From Cyclobacteriaceae bacterium (GTDB lineage Bacteria > Bacteroidota > Bacteroidia > Cytophagales > Cyclobacteriaceae): a stretch of DNA of 64,000 bases. The DNA is taken from positions 18,704 to 82,703 of the forward strand of contig JAAUQL010000009.1 in the NCBI GenBank assembly GCA_012033595.1. The letters are read 5' to 3'. Made by a program: the position numbers and the translations under genes. This document shows, piece after piece, positions 36,722 to 47,286 of the stretch (position 1 is its first letter; the number at the start of each line of letters is the position of its first letter). The notes under the pieces are model-generated. The model saw only the letters and a list, made by a program, of their open reading frames with translations. It ran no database searches and was not told where the DNA came from.

Positions 36722-38982
36722 ATGAACCGGCCAGTCCTCTTTCTACTATTTTGCTTTTCGGTACAACTCAACTGCCTCGCCCAGGGTTCCGTCAGGGGCA
36801 GGATAAGTGATGGCACCGAGCCGCTTTCGTTTGTACATATTGGCATATCGGGTCAAAAAACCGGCGTTTTTTCAGATGACCAGGGGTATTTTTTCCTGGA
36901 CAAAGTACCCGCAGGTACCCTTACTTTGCATTGCTCTTATGTCGGCTACCAAAGCAAAGAAATACCTGTAATGGTGCGATCCGGTGAAGAAAGTTTTGTT
37001 TCCATTTCCATGGATCGGTCTTTTCCGAACTCGATGAGGTAGTGGTGACAGGGGCGCGGATGGGACAAAAAAGAACAGAATCTCCGGTGGTTGTGGGGCT
37101 CATCGACAAAAAAACGCTGGACAATACCCAGGCCAATACACTTGCCGATGGGCTCAACTTTCAGTCTGGTCTGCGGATGGAAACCGACTGCCAGACCTGT
37201 GGATATTCCCAGTTGAGGATGAACGGCCTTGGGGGTGCCTATTCGCTAATCCTTATCGATAGCAGGCCGATTTTCAGCAGTATGATGGGCTTGTACGGAT
37301 TGGAGCAAATACCTGCAAGTACCATAGAGCGGATTGAAGTAATACGCGGTGGCAGCTCGGCAGTATATGGAAGCAACGCCATAGCCGGTACGGTAAATGT
37401 TATTACGAGAGAGCCTGAATCCGATTTGATAGATATTGGTGTTTCAACGCATTTTATTGGTGCGCAATCGTGGGAAAGTAAGGTAGATGCCGTCGCATCT
37501 AAGGTATTTGCCAGGTCGGGCATTACCTTGAATATAAGCCAGAACAACCGGGAAGCATATGATGCCAATAAAGATGGATTTTCTGAACTTCCCAAATTGG
37601 AGGGAACAAATTTTGGCCTGAACAGCTATTATAAAATAGGCAAATACACCAAACTGGGGTTTAATCTGAATGGAATTAATGAATACCGCCGTGGTGGAAA
37701 TAGCATCGAGGCAGCCCCGCACAAAGCCGATCAGGCCGAAGAAAGGGCGGCTAATATCATTATGGGTGGGCTTACCCTCAACACCAGCCTGCCTGCGCTC
37801 AACAGTTCGGCAAGCTTCTATTTCGCCGGTCAATACTTAAAGCGCAAACATTATACAGGCATAGACCATGCAGATGCATACGGCAACACCTTTGGGCAAA
37901 CTGCCATGAGTGGTGTTCAATACCACTATTTTGCCTACAAACATACCTTCACGGTGGGAGCCGAATATATTGCGGATGGCATCCAGGACTATATTCCACT
38001 GTACACGTACGAGGTCGATCAGCAAACCAGCCAATTTGGGGCTTTTGCCCAGGATGAATGGAAGATCAGCGATAAATTTACGTTGCTGGCCGGGTTGCGA
38101 ATGGACAGCCACAACATGATCGACAAGCTGGTATTCAACCCCAGGGCTAATCTGCTCTATAAACCGCTGGACTTTGCACAGGTACGGCTTAGCTATGCTT
38201 CCGGATTTCGCGCCCCTCAGGCATTCGATACCGACCTGCATATCGCCTTTGCAGGTGGAGGCGTATCGCGCGTACAGCTCGATCCCGATCTTAATAAAGA
38301 AACCTCAGAAAGCTATTCGTTTTCCATCAACTACGACCGACCCGGCGAAAGGGCTATTTATGGATTTACGATAGAAACATTTCATACCCGGCTTTTCGAT
38401 GCATTTGTGTTGGAAGATCGCGGGGACGATGGTCTGGGGAACATGATTTTGTTGAAAAAAAATGGAGGAGGATCTACAGTGCAGGGTCTGTCGATGGAGG
38501 GGCGGATCAACTACAACGATGTGGTGGAATGGAGTATGGGAATGACCTTGCAGACCAGCCTGTATGATGATCCGGTACAATGGTCTTCTGATATCGAAGC
38601 CAAAAGCCAGTATCTCCGCACCCCCAATGATTATGGATTTTATATGCTCGACATTCAGCCCCTAAAAGGCCTCGCCATTTCGCTGGCAGGGGTATATTCC
38701 GGTGCCATGCTTGTGCCACACTATGGTGGAGCTCCGGGTGTGCCGGCCGATGAATTGATCACATCAAAACGTTTTTTTGATCAGCAGATCAAAGTGAGCT
38801 ATACCCTGCAACTTAAATCCATCGGCCAGGGATTGCAATTTTTTGGCGGTATCAAAAACATTTCCGATGCCTATCAAAATGATTTTGATACCGGTCCGTA
38901 TCGCGATTCCAATTTTGTGTACGGGCCGGCCAGGCCAAGAACTTTTTTCTTTGGTGTCAGGCTGGCAACATCAGGCGAATGA
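36722..38982 (+). CDS. TonB-dependent outer-membrane receptor (one-base frameshift)
   Basis: About 753 residues. A signal peptide (1-22, ending CLAQ) comes first. A carboxypeptidase-regulatory beta-sandwich follows (GSVRGRISDGTEPLSFVHI). Next are the TonB-box ELDEVVVTGAR and a plug with the unusual DCQTCGYSQLRMNGLGG plus IERIEVIRGGSSAVYGSNAIAGTVNVIT. The 22-strand barrel ends in RTFFFGVRLA. The frame breaks at about 37021-37026; one added base gives DRSFPELDEVVV or similar. The CxxC in the plug and the DtxR-like operator point to a metal or metal-chelate cargo, though the ligand is not identifiable. Confidence 0.9.
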
Positions 38983-39023
38983 CCAGCATGAACGAATGAT
39001 GAAAAAAAACATGTCGTACCCGA

Positions 39024-39860
39024 TCATTTCCCTTCTTCAATCAGCTTGACCAATTCGCTAGGATGCATATGGTATTCGGAAGCGATTTCTTTGAGCGATT
39101 GTGACGGCGAAGCCTGGATTTGATGGGCTTTTAATGTGCTGATCACCGTTTCCGGCTCCAGTCCCATATCGGCAGCCACTTCTTCTATGGTCATTCTGCC
39201 GTAGCCTTTTCCCGAACCTCCTTGACGTGGCTGCCCTACATGACCTTGTGCCGGTACCAGAATGGCATAGAGCTGTGCCGGCGACTTCCCATTTTTTTGA
39301 GCCACGTCCTTGAGCAACTGTTCTTTGCCCTCTACCTGGATACCTACGACACGGAGCGTTTCTATTAGCTCCTCAGCTTCCTGCTTTAAATATTTTTGGG
39401 CTACCTCATCCAGGCTTAGGTTTTCCATATGAGGTATGGGGGCAGCTTTTTGTTTTTCTTCCCAGCTAAAGCCGATGGTTTCGCCGAGATCATAAAAACT
39501 ACTGAAAGGCGGGAGTTGCAAATGTGTGCCCATCAGCACGCCAAGAAACACCAGTACAGCAAAGGCAAATTCTTTCTTTTTCCTCATTTGGCTGCTGCTT
39601 TTCAGCTTTACATAAGACCATAAGTTTCTCCAGTTCAGAAAGAAGATATGCCAAATAGTTAACAAAATAAAAAAATACGAAAAGAGGGTGTGCTGTGCCT
39701 GCCATTGTTCTTTGCTAAGACCCAGCAAGAGCCAGTGCTGCCAATGTGCTATTCTGCCCGGAGGCGATACATACAATACCGTGCCCGATACCAGCAACCA
39801 TACAATTGCAAAAAAAAGCCCAAAGGCTACAAAACTCCTGAAGTGAAAACGATTTGACAT
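39024..39860 (-). CDS. DUF4405 membrane protein with helical C-terminal domain
   Basis: A 278-residue protein. It has three or four spans in the first 115 residues (FVAFGLFFAIVWLLVSGTVLYV, TLFSYFFILLTIWHIFFLNW, EFAFAVLVFLGVLMGT), with paired His (HW..., WQAQHTLF, IWHIFF) as in membrane di-haem cytochrome-b-like proteins. The rest contains three repeats of a small helical unit (SLDEVAQKYL, TIEEVAADMGLEPETVISTLKAHQI, SLKEIASEYHMHPSELVKLIEE). The gene converges with the TonB receptor gene. A haem-binding electron carrier is plausible, not proven. Confidence 0.8.
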   Translation of the reverse strand: MSNRFHFRSFVAFGLFFAIVWLLVSGTVLYVSPPGRIAHWQHWLLLGLSKEQWQAQHTLFSYFFILLTIWHIFFLNWRNLWSYVKLKSSSQMRKKKEFAFAVLVFLGVLMGTHLQLPPFSSFYDLGETIGFSWEEKQKAAPIPHMENLSLDEVAQKYLKQEAEELIETLRVVGIQVEGKEQLLKDVAQKNGKSPAQLYAILVPAQGHVGQPRQGGSGKGYGRMTIEEVAADMGLEPETVISTLKAHQIQASPSQSLKEIASEYHMHPSELVKLIEEGK

Positions 39861-39962
39861 ACTTGTATATTTAAAAAATTTGGTTTATGAAAAAGTAGTT
39901 GAAATGCGCACGTAAAAGAAAACCAAAAGCCTGTTGGCTACGGTGACCGATATCACATGAAA

Positions 39963-40720
39963 TTAATGTACATAGCTGCCTGCGTTGATATCGAAGGTGC
40001 CACCTGTGGCATGGTCTGCAAGGCCACTAGCCAAAAAAGCAACAAACTGCGCCACGTCTTTGGGCTCGGTCAGTTGGTCGAGCGCCGAGTCTTGTAGTGC
40101 GTAGCCTTCACCGTATTTTTCGGTAAAAGCCCTGGCCATGTCGGTACGTACAAAACCCGGCGCCACCAAAAAAGCCCTGATGCCTTCCTTGCCATATGCC
40201 CGGGCAATGGACCTTGTAAGTCCCACCAGGCCGGCCTTAGATGCGGCATATGCCATATAGTCACGGGTATCACCGCGAAAAGCCGCTCTTGAGGATATGT
40301 TGATGATGATGCCCCCGCCATGCTCTTTGAAATGCTGTATTGATTTTTGCACAAAAGACCCACCGCATTCAGGTTGATATCCATGGTGAGCAACCAATCA
40401 TCTATCCATGAAATGTCGTCCTTATCCGGATCTGAACTAATGGCGATGCCCGCATTGTTTATGATCACATCCAATTTGCCAAAATCCTGGATCACTTTGT
40501 TGAAAAAGCTGCTTACTTCCAGCCCCTGGTCAAAATCGCACTGGTACAACGTGGCCTTTGGTGCCAGACTGTGCATAACTTTATCTGCCCTGTTCTTATT
40601 TTTGCTGTAGTGAAGCGCCACATGCGCCCCACAGTCAACCAGTACTTCGGCTATACATTTGCCTATACCTCTGCTGGCGCCGGTAATCAGTATATTTTTA
40701 TTCTTAAGATTGATATGCAT
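39963..40720 (-). CDS. Short-chain dehydrogenase/reductase, FabG-like (one-base frameshift)
   Basis: About 252 residues of a Rossmann-fold NAD(P)H enzyme. TGASRGIGK (about 14-22) binds the dinucleotide, NNAG is at about 88-91, a Ser lies in INISSRAAF, and Y-x3-K is in YAASKAGLVGL. The frame breaks in an A4 run at 40353-40356; one extra base gives NAVGLFVQKSIQHFKEH. This type reduces 3-oxoacyl-ACP or other ketones; the acceptor is unknown. It ends with the FDINAGSYVH C-terminus. Confidence 0.87.
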
Positions 40721-41161
40721 GTCTGATACTTGTTCTTGGTTGATATGTACTTGAGTCCGACTTCAATAGAAATTGCCCTCTTTTGCGAACTAACCCGGCA
40801 CCATAGCGCACTTACTGATTTCAATAAGTAAATCAACCAAAGCGTACTTGCACGAATGAGTCCGGCTTCCGGCAATTGAAGGCATTAATTTACCAGAATT
40901 ATTCGCAAATAAGATAAAAATGCAGGTAAAAATGAGCAGCTCTTACTGTCTTTGTTACAGTCAATTAAATAATTTAATAGTACAAAAAGCGACCTATTTC
41001 ATGCTCCGTTTTATACTTTTTATCGAAAAAATTGTAGGTTTTAAAGACAATGAGCCCGGCCTTGTCGATAATTTTTCACCTGGACTATCCCCGGGCGTAT
41101 ATATGCCTGAACATTAAGTCCGCTCCCAACCAGTATTATTTTTTAGGTCAATTATTATATT
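40721..41161. other. Spacer of about 440 bases with no supported gene
   Basis: A 65-codon open frame at 40920-41117 has no signal, no family features and a poor N-terminus. The direct words GAGTCCG-CTTC occur at about 40755 and 40860. Nothing else stands out. Confidence 0.35.
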
Positions 41162-41359
41162 ATGAAAAGAGCAATTTTTTATTTGGCGGTTCTCACACTT
41201 TCTTTTAGCATATTTTCTTGCGCCGGGTCTATTCCTCAGCATTGTCCTTCTTACCACAGTGCTTATGGCAAAGAAAAGTACAAAAAAACCAAAGGTGTAA
41301 ATAAGAATGTATTTGCCAATGGTATAAAGGGCTCCCGGTATAAGGCAGACAGGTTTTAG
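41162..41359 (+). CDS. Small lipoprotein (65 residues)
   Basis: Starts MKRAIFYLAVLTLSFSIFSC; lipobox FSIFSC puts the acyl site at Cys20. The mature part is short and basic (KEKYKKTKGVNKNVFANGIKG). It has two more Cys/His-containing spots (PQHCPSYHS). I recognise no named family, though tiny lipoproteins of this build are common in Bacteroidota. It is a plausible real gene from the clean signal. Confidence 0.6.
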   Translation: MKRAIFYLAVLTLSFSIFSCAGSIPQHCPSYHSAYGKEKYKKTKGVNKNVFANGIKGSRYKADRF

Positions 41360-41427
41360 CACCAGGGAGTACTAGAGGTTCTGGTATTTTAACAAGGCGC
41401 TTTGTTGCCGGGGAATTACCGGCACGC

Positions 41428-41462
41428 ACAAAAAAAACACCGGTCAGTAGCATCGGTGTTTC
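41428..41462 (-). terminator. Terminator of the DUF4136 gene
   Basis: On the minus strand the stem AAACACCG / CGGTGTTT is followed by a run of eight T (41437-41430), 25 bases after the DUF4136 stop. Confidence 0.75.
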
Positions 41463-41486
41463 AATAGGAAAATGATGGGTCGCTGG

Positions 41487-42065
41487 CTATTGCTGAAGCG
41501 GATCTACCGGAAACCTTTTCATCAGTTCTTTCACCAGCCGGGGGATATTGCGCTCCCTGTTTTTTGGGTTTTCGTCAATTTCGCCTGAGATGGTGCCCTG
41601 CCAGATCAATTTTTTGGTTTCGGAGTCAAACACATCACAAACCAGGGTACCTACGTAGTAGTCGTACTCGCTGTAGCTGGTGGTATTGTAGCCCATACCC
41701 CAACCCCATGCCGCACCATAGCCAAAGCCACCATAATACCCATAAGGGCCACCTGCGCCATAGTGAGAAGTATATGCCGTGGTGCCTGTCTTTTGATCTA
41801 CCACTATAAATAGGGACATAACGATATCGCCATTTCGGTCTGTTTTGTCCAGTCCCCTTTTTTCAAATTCTTCTGTAAAAGCCCTTTCAATTCTTTCTTT
41901 ATCGAACCGGTTGAGAATTTTATCACTTTGCTCTGTCCAACCATAAAAACTCATGGTTTTGTATTTGCTAAAATCTACATCGCGATCTTTTTCGGAGTGA
42001 AATTGTACGGTGGAGCATGAGGCCATTGCCAACAAGGCCATTGCTAAAATAATGGAGCTTTTCAT
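41487..42065 (-). CDS. DUF4136 lipoprotein
   Basis: A 192-residue protein with lipobox MASC (about Cys17). The domain has DVDFSKYKTMSFYGW, IERAFTEEFEKRGL, and GDIVMSLFIVVDQKT, matching DUF4136. A glycine/tyrosine-rich stretch (GAGGPYGYYGGFGYGAAWGWGMGYN, about 108-132) interrupts the fold as in many members. The function is unknown; it is likely outer-membrane attached. Confidence 0.85.
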   Translation of the reverse strand: MKSSIILAMALLAMASCSTVQFHSEKDRDVDFSKYKTMSFYGWTEQSDKILNRFDKERIERAFTEEFEKRGLDKTDRNGDIVMSLFIVVDQKTGTTAYTSHYGAGGPYGYYGGFGYGAAWGWGMGYNTTSYSEYDYYVGTLVCDVFDSETKKLIWQGTISGEIDENPKNRERNIPRLVKELMKRFPVDPLQQ

Positions 42066-42148
42066 GGGGTAGATTGTGGTTTTTAGTTAAGAACAATTAT
42101 AACAATACTTTCTGGCAATTACTCAATTTATCCATTCAATTAGCTGTG

Positions 42149-43842
42149 CTATAATTCTAGTTCGTGGGCTTCGGCAGCGCCTCTTGGGTATCTGATGTGC
42201 TCTACCAGTTCGCTGATCTCTTCCGGTGGGGCAGGGGTGAATGTCATCACCACCCAAGCCACAACAAAATTCAGGATCATACCGACAAAGCCGATGCCTT
42301 CCGGAGAAATGCCCAGCAGCCAGTCTTCGGCGGTGTTGGATGCCGGATCGAGAAATTTGAAGTTGATGATGTAGCCGCCTGTAAACAATAAGCCCGTTAT
42401 CATACCCGAGATGGCACCTTCTTTATTCATTCTTTTATTGAATATGCCCATAATGATGACCGGAAAAAATGAAGAAGCAGCCAGGCCAAACGCAAAGGCC
42501 ACCGTAGCTGCGACGTAGTCGGGGGGGTTGACACCAAAATAGCCGGCCAGAAGCACCGCCAATCCGGCTGCTACCCGCGCGATGACCAACTCGGCATGGT
42601 CGCTGATATCCGGCTTCAATTGCTTTTTGATCAGGTCGTGAGAGATAGAGGCGGAAATCACCAGCAAAAGACCTGCTGCCGTGGATAGTGCCGCAGCCAG
42701 AGCACCTGCTGCCACAAGAGCAATCACCCAATTGGCAATTTGGCGATTTCTGGATTGGCCAGTACAATGATGTCATGGTCGATGGTGAGTTCATTCAGGT
42801 CTTTGTTGGCCACATATTGCACTTTGCCATCGCCATTTTTATCCTCAAATATTATAAGTCCGGTTTTTTCCCATTTGCCAAACCAGGCCGGGAGTTTTGA
42901 ATAGGGCGTTTCGCTCACCGTCTCTATGAGATTGGTGCGGGCAAATACCGCTATGGCCGGAGCTGTTGTATAGAGAATGGCTATAAAAATCAAGGCGTAC
43001 CCTGCCGAAAGCCGCGCATCCCTAACCCTGGGCACCGTAAAGAACCTCACGATAACGTGGGGCAGGCCAGCGGTACCTGCCATCAGCGCTCCGGTAATGC
43101 AAAACATATCCCACATTCCCCTGGCTCCTTCGGTGTACCTGGCAAAGCCTAATTCCTCATGGAGTCCATCTAATTTATCGAGCAGATAGGTGCCATCGGC
43201 AAGCCTGGCTCCAAAGCCAAGCTGGGGAATGGCGTGGTCTGTAAGCAAAATAGAAATGAAAATGGCCGGAACCATAAAAGCGAAAATCAGAATGCAATAC
43301 TGCGCCACCTGGGTATAGGTGATGCCTTTCATACCACCCATGACGGCATAAAAAAATACGATGAACATACCAATGACAACTCCATAGTTGACCGGGACTT
43401 CCAAAAAGCGCGAAAATACCACACCAACGCCTCGCATTTGGCCTGCTACATAAGTAAACGAAACAAAAAGGGCGCAAAATACGGCTACGGTACGGGCGGT
43501 TTGCGAATAGTAGCGATCTCCCACAAAATCGGGTACGGTAAATTTGCCAAACTTGCGCAGATAGGGCGCCAACAGCAACGCCAGCAGTACATAGCCGCCC
43601 GTCCAGCCGAGCAGGTACACCGAGCCATCGTAGCCTGCAAATGATATGATGCCCGCCATGCTGATAAACGAAGCAGCAGACATCCAATCTGCTGCGGTGG
43701 CCATGCCATTGGCGATGGGGTGCACCCCGCCGCCAGCTACATAAAATTCGCCTGTGGAGCCGGCTCGCGACCATATCGCTATGCCAATATAGAGGGCAAA
43801 TGTAATTCCTACTATGATGTATGTCCAGATTTGAACGCTCAT
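42149..43842 (-). CDS. Sodium:solute symporter, acetate-permease-like (one-base frameshift)
   Basis: About 564 residues with 13 spans. [32 protein letters not shown] (about 33-64) is the SSS signature of ActP-type carriers, and [15 protein letters not shown] is another. A soluble loop of about 80 residues ([14 protein letters not shown] to NPEIAKL) is inserted near the centre, longer than in acetate permease. The frame breaks at 42730-42732; with one added base it reads [20 protein letters not shown]. It is adjacent to the DUF4212 gene, a known two-gene arrangement. The substrate may be acetate or another small acid. Confidence 0.88.
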
Positions 43843-43881
43843 GGAAATGTGGGGTGAATGTGTGGGTACAAAAGAGAAGGC

Positions 43882-44133
43882 TTATTTTTCGTCCAGATCA
43901 AATTTTTTGTCCAGACGGTTCATAAGGAAGGTATATATGAAAATAATGACTATAAACCCATAAATGGCTCCTTGCTGTGCAAACCAAAAGCCGAGCTTGA
44001 AGCCGCCAAGTTTGATGGCATTGAGTTCGTTCACAAATAGTATTCCGCAGCCAAATGATATGCTAAACCATATCAAAAGCAATACAAAAAGATAAAGCAG
44101 GTTGCGCTTCCAATATTTTTTGAGGTGTTCCAT
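43882..44133 (-). CDS. DUF4212 small subunit of the sodium:solute symporter
   Basis: An 83-residue protein with two spans (about 11-33 and 51-73) and the DUF4212 wording KYWKRNLLYLFVLLLIWFSISFGCGILF and FWFAQQGAIYGFIVIIFIY. These small proteins accompany one class of SSS transporters and probably assist them. Here it lies directly upstream in the same direction (39 bases). Confidence 0.9.
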   Translation of the reverse strand: MEHLKKYWKRNLLYLFVLLLIWFSISFGCGILFVNELNAIKLGGFKLGFWFAQQGAIYGFIVIIFIYTFLMNRLDKKFDLDEK

Positions 44134-44292
44134 GGGTGATTATGTAGGTTCGATGGTTTCAGGATAATTTCCAATATAGGTTCATTGGGCGGACTTATCC
44201 AAAGTTGGCGGGTAGTTTGTTTCAATTTCTCGCGGGTATGAGCCGGTATTCATCAAAAGCTGAGATAACATCGATGCAAGAAGGCAGGCAGA

Positions 44293-44331
44293 CCAAAAAC
44301 AGAAAAGGCCATCTGATGACGGCCTTTTCTG
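44293..44331 (-). terminator. Terminator of the xylBA transcript
   Basis: An 11-bp perfect stem (CAGAAAAGGCC, 44331-44321, with GGCCTTTTCTG, 44310-44300) and a T run on the minus strand, 21 bases after the xylA stop. Confidence 0.85.
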
Positions 44332-44351
44332 TGAACGATTATACTTTTGAT

Positions 44352-45668
44352 CTAAATATACTGATTGATGATGTTCTCGAATTGCTCCTGCTTACCACTG
44401 ATCTGCTTTGGTTCGCCTACTTCAAGGGCATGAGCGCGGAGATCCTCCAGCTTGAGTTTGCCTTGTTCAAATTCGGCTCCTTTGCCACCGTCGAAAGACG
44501 CGTAGCGCTCTTTGCGCAATTTTTTATAGTCTGATTTTTCCAATACATCTGTTGCGATGAGCAAACCGCGCGCAAAAGCGTCCATACCACCGATGTGAGC
44601 CAGGAATATATCTTCGAGGTCTGTGGAGTTTCTTCGGGTTTTTGCATCGAAATTGACCCCGCCGCTTCCAAAACCGCCTGCCTGCAATATCACCAGCATG
44701 GTTTCGGCCAGTTCGCCTACGTTGGTTGGGAATTGGTCTGTGTCCCAGCCGTTTTGATAATCGCCCCGGTTGGCATCTATACTGCCCAGCATGCCGGCAT
44801 CTGCGGCCACTTGTAGTTCGTGCTCAAAGGTGTGCCCGGCCAGGGTGGCATGGTTCACTTCTATATTCAGTTTAAAATCATTTTCCAATCCATTGGCTCT
44901 CAAAAAGCCGATCACGGTTTCTGAGTCGAAGTCGTACTGATGCTTGGTGGGTTCCATGGGTTTTGGTTCGATCAGGAAAGTTCCTTTAAAACCATTTTTT
45001 CGGGCATAGTCGCGCGCCATGGTGAGGAATTGCGCCAGGTGCTCTTTTTCCCGTTTCATATCGGTATTGAGTAGCGACATATAGCCTTCGCGTCCGCCCC
45101 AGAATACATAGTTTTCGCCGCCAAGTGCAATGGTAGCATCGATGGCATTTTTCACTTGCGTGCCCGCCCAGGCCACCGCATTGAAATCGGGGTTGGTAGA
45201 AGCACCATTCATATACCGTGGATTAGAAAAGACATTGGCAGTGCCCCAGAGCAGCTTCACTCCGGTTTCTTTTTGCTTAGCCAGGGCATAATCCACTATG
45301 GTTTGCAGCCGCTTTTCAGATTCGGCTATGGAACTGCCCTCCTCAATGAGGTCGAAGTCGTGAAAGCAATAATATGGTGCCCCTATTTTGGTGATGAATT
45401 CAAAAGCAGCATCCATTTTGTCTTTGGCTCTTTGTACGGCATCTCCGGCCACATCCCAGGGAAAGCGCTTGGTGCCGGGACCGAAAGGATCCGCTCCGGT
45501 GCCGCAGAAGGTATGCCAGTAGGCAATGGCAAACCTGAAATACTCCTTCATGTTTTTGCCGCCCATTACTTGGCGATTGGGATCGTAGTATTTGAAGGCG
45601 AACGGATTATTCGATTCTTTGCCTTCAAACTTTATTTCATTAATCTGGGGAAAAAATAATTTGCTCAT
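44352..45668 (-). CDS. xylA: Xylose isomerase
   Basis: A 438-residue TIM-barrel enzyme converting D-xylose to D-xylulose. H103 and D106 ([12 protein letters not shown]) are the proton-shuttle pair. Metal sites are in [14 protein letters not shown] (Glu/Lys/His), [15 protein letters not shown] and GSIDANRGD. It is a full-length class II enzyme. Start ATG 45668 (MSKLFFPQ) replaces an upstream in-frame ATG at 45704 that would overlap xylB. It is 11 bases after xylB and ends at a clear terminator. Confidence 0.97.
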   Translation of the reverse strand: MSKLFFPQINEIKFEGKESNNPFAFKYYDPNRQVMGGKNMKEYFRFAIAYWHTFCGTGADPFGPGTKRFPWDVAGDAVQRAKDKMDAAFEFITKIGAPYYCFHDFDLIEEGSSIAESEKRLQTIVDYALAKQKETGVKLLWGTANVFSNPRYMNGASTNPDFNAVAWAGTQVKNAIDATIALGGENYVFWGGREGYMSLLNTDMKREKEHLAQFLTMARDYARKNGFKGTFLIEPKPMEPTKHQYDFDSETVIGFLRANGLENDFKLNIEVNHATLAGHTFEHELQVAADAGMLGSIDANRGDYQNGWDTDQFPTNVGELAETMLVILQAGGFGSGGVNFDAKTRRNSTDLEDIFLAHIGGMDAFARGLLIATDVLEKSDYKKLRKERYASFDGGKGAEFEQGKLKLEDLRAHALEVGEPKQISGKQEQFENIINQYI

Positions 45669-45679
45669 AATATTAAAAT

Positions 45680-47152
45680 TTAAACGTTTAGATTTTTCAG
45701 CCACCTCCCGTAGGCATCTTCATATGCCCCAAAAAGCGGAGGACTTGGTTCTATGGTTTTAATGGACTTGAGCCCGGTAAATGCATCAGCAAAGCTGCCA
45801 TATACCCCGGCACCTATGCCCGCTCCTCTGGCAGCACCTTGTGCTCCATCGGTATTGTATAGCTCTACGGTGGCACAGGTGATGTTGGCAAAAGCCTCGG
45901 CAAAAAGCGGGCTGAGGAACATATTGGCATGACCTGCCCTTATGGTTTTGAGTTCCATTCCCATCTCTTTCATAATAGTGAACCCGTAGTTGAGGGCAAA
46001 TACGATACCTTCCTGCCCGGCCCTGAGTATGTGCGATTGGTTGTGCCTGTTGAAGTTGAGACCAAGCAGGCTGGCGCCAATATCATTGTTTTCCATAATG
46101 CGTTCGGCACCATTCCCGAAAGGGATAAAAGACAGGTTGTCTGCGCCTATGGGTGCTTGCATGGCGATTTCGTTCATTTCTTTGTACGAAAGTCCATCCA
46201 TGATATTTTTTTGCATCCAACTATTCAGTATCCCGGTGCCATTTACACAAAGCAACACGCCATAGCGGTTCGCATTTTTTGTGTTGTTTACATGTACAAA
46301 GGTATTCACCCGCGATAGTGGGTCAAATTCCGGCTTTTCAATAATGCCGTACACTACGCCGCTGGTGCCTGCGGTGGCGGCTACTTCGCCGGCATTGAGC
46401 ACATTGAGCGAGAAGGCATTGTTGGGCTGGTCTCCGGCACGATAGGCCACCCGGGTGCCGGGCTCCAGACCCAGCTCGTTGGCGGCCGCAGCAGTGAGCT
46501 GGCCATGTACCGAAAATGTATCAACGATTTCTGGCAATAAATCCTGTTCTATGCCATAGTATTTGAGCAGCTTATCGGCCACCGTTTTCGATTTGAAATC
46601 CCAAAAAATACCTTCGGAAAGTCCGGATACGGTGGTATTGATTTGCCCTGTCATTTTCATGGCGATGTAGTCGCCGGGAAGCATAGCCTTATATATTTTT
46701 TCATAAAGTTCTGGCTCATTGTCCTTTACCCACTTCAGTTTAGAAGCTGTAAAATTGCCGGGCGAATTGAGATAATGTCCCAGGCAATATTCGCCACTGA
46801 GGTCGTGAAAGGCCTTTTTGCCTATCGCTACCGCACGGCTGTCGCACCAGATAATGGCCGGTCTCAATACCTGTTGTTCTTTGTCGACCAGCACCAGTCC
46901 GTGCATTTGATACGAAATACCTATGGCCCTGATGCGATCTTTTGGCGTGCGGGTACTCGACATCAACTCTTTGGTGGCAGATTTGATATTGTTCCACCAG
47001 GTTTCTGGTTTTTGCTCCGCCCAGCCTTGCTTTTTAGAAATCATTTCCATTTCCTGCTTTGGGTAGGTGGCAGAGGCCATCACTTCGCCCGTTTGGGAGT
47101 TGATCAATGTCGCTTTGATCGATGAACTTCCGAGATCGTATCCTAGTAGCAT
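45680..47152 (-). CDS. xylB: Xylulokinase
   Basis: A 490-residue FGGY-family kinase phosphorylating D-xylulose. Domain I begins [14 protein letters not shown]. The substrate segment [12 protein letters not shown] and IIWCDSRA (about 99-106) come next. Domain II has [15 protein letters not shown] and [15 protein letters not shown]. All expected parts are present. With xylA it links xylan-derived sugar to the pentose-phosphate pathway. The operon starts about 130 bases from the divergent NUDIX-regulator gene. Confidence 0.96.
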   Translation of the reverse strand: MLLGYDLGSSSIKATLINSQTGEVMASATYPKQEMEMISKKQGWAEQKPETWWNNIKSATKELMSSTRTPKDRIRAIGISYQMHGLVLVDKEQQVLRPAIIWCDSRAVAIGKKAFHDLSGEYCLGHYLNSPGNFTASKLKWVKDNEPELYEKIYKAMLPGDYIAMKMTGQINTTVSGLSEGIFWDFKSKTVADKLLKYYGIEQDLLPEIVDTFSVHGQLTAAAANELGLEPGTRVAYRAGDQPNNAFSLNVLNAGEVAATAGTSGVVYGIIEKPEFDPLSRVNTFVHVNNTKNANRYGVLLCVNGTGILNSWMQKNIMDGLSYKEMNEIAMQAPIGADNLSFIPFGNGAERIMENNDIGASLLGLNFNRHNQSHILRAGQEGIVFALNYGFTIMKEMGMELKTIRAGHANMFLSPLFAEAFANITCATVELYNTDGAQGAARGAGIGAGVYGSFADAFTGLKSIKTIEPSPPLFGAYEDAYGRWLKNLNV

Positions 47153-47194
47153 ATTTTTTTACTTTGGGGGATAAAAGTAGTAACTAAATTCTTA

Positions 47195-47209
47195 TAGTCA
47201 TCATGACTA
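47195..47209. promoter_or_regulatory. Palindromic operator between xylB and the NUDIX regulator
   Basis: TAGTCAT-C-ATGACTA is a perfect 7+1+7 inverted repeat. It lies 42 bases before xylB and near its likely promoter. A related site, TTAGT-CACCT-ACTAA, is at 47272-47286 at the regulator's own start. Confidence 0.65.
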
Positions 47210-47271
47210 CAAGTATTCCTTTTTTTATTGTCTTTTCAAAATTTATTTCATTAAAATTGAGCAAAAAAAGT

Positions 47272-47286
47272 TTAGTCACCTACTAA
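47272..47286. promoter_or_regulatory. Second operator-like site overlapping the regulator start
   Basis: TTAGT-CACCT-ACTAA, a 5+5+5 dyad sharing TAGTCA and ACTA with the site at 47195. Its last A is the first base of the ATG, so binding would block the gene's own expression. Confidence 0.5.

Noticed and set aside
40920..41117. 65-codon open frame before the small lipoprotein gene
   Set aside because: No signal peptide, family motif or ribosome site; composition is that of the spacer.
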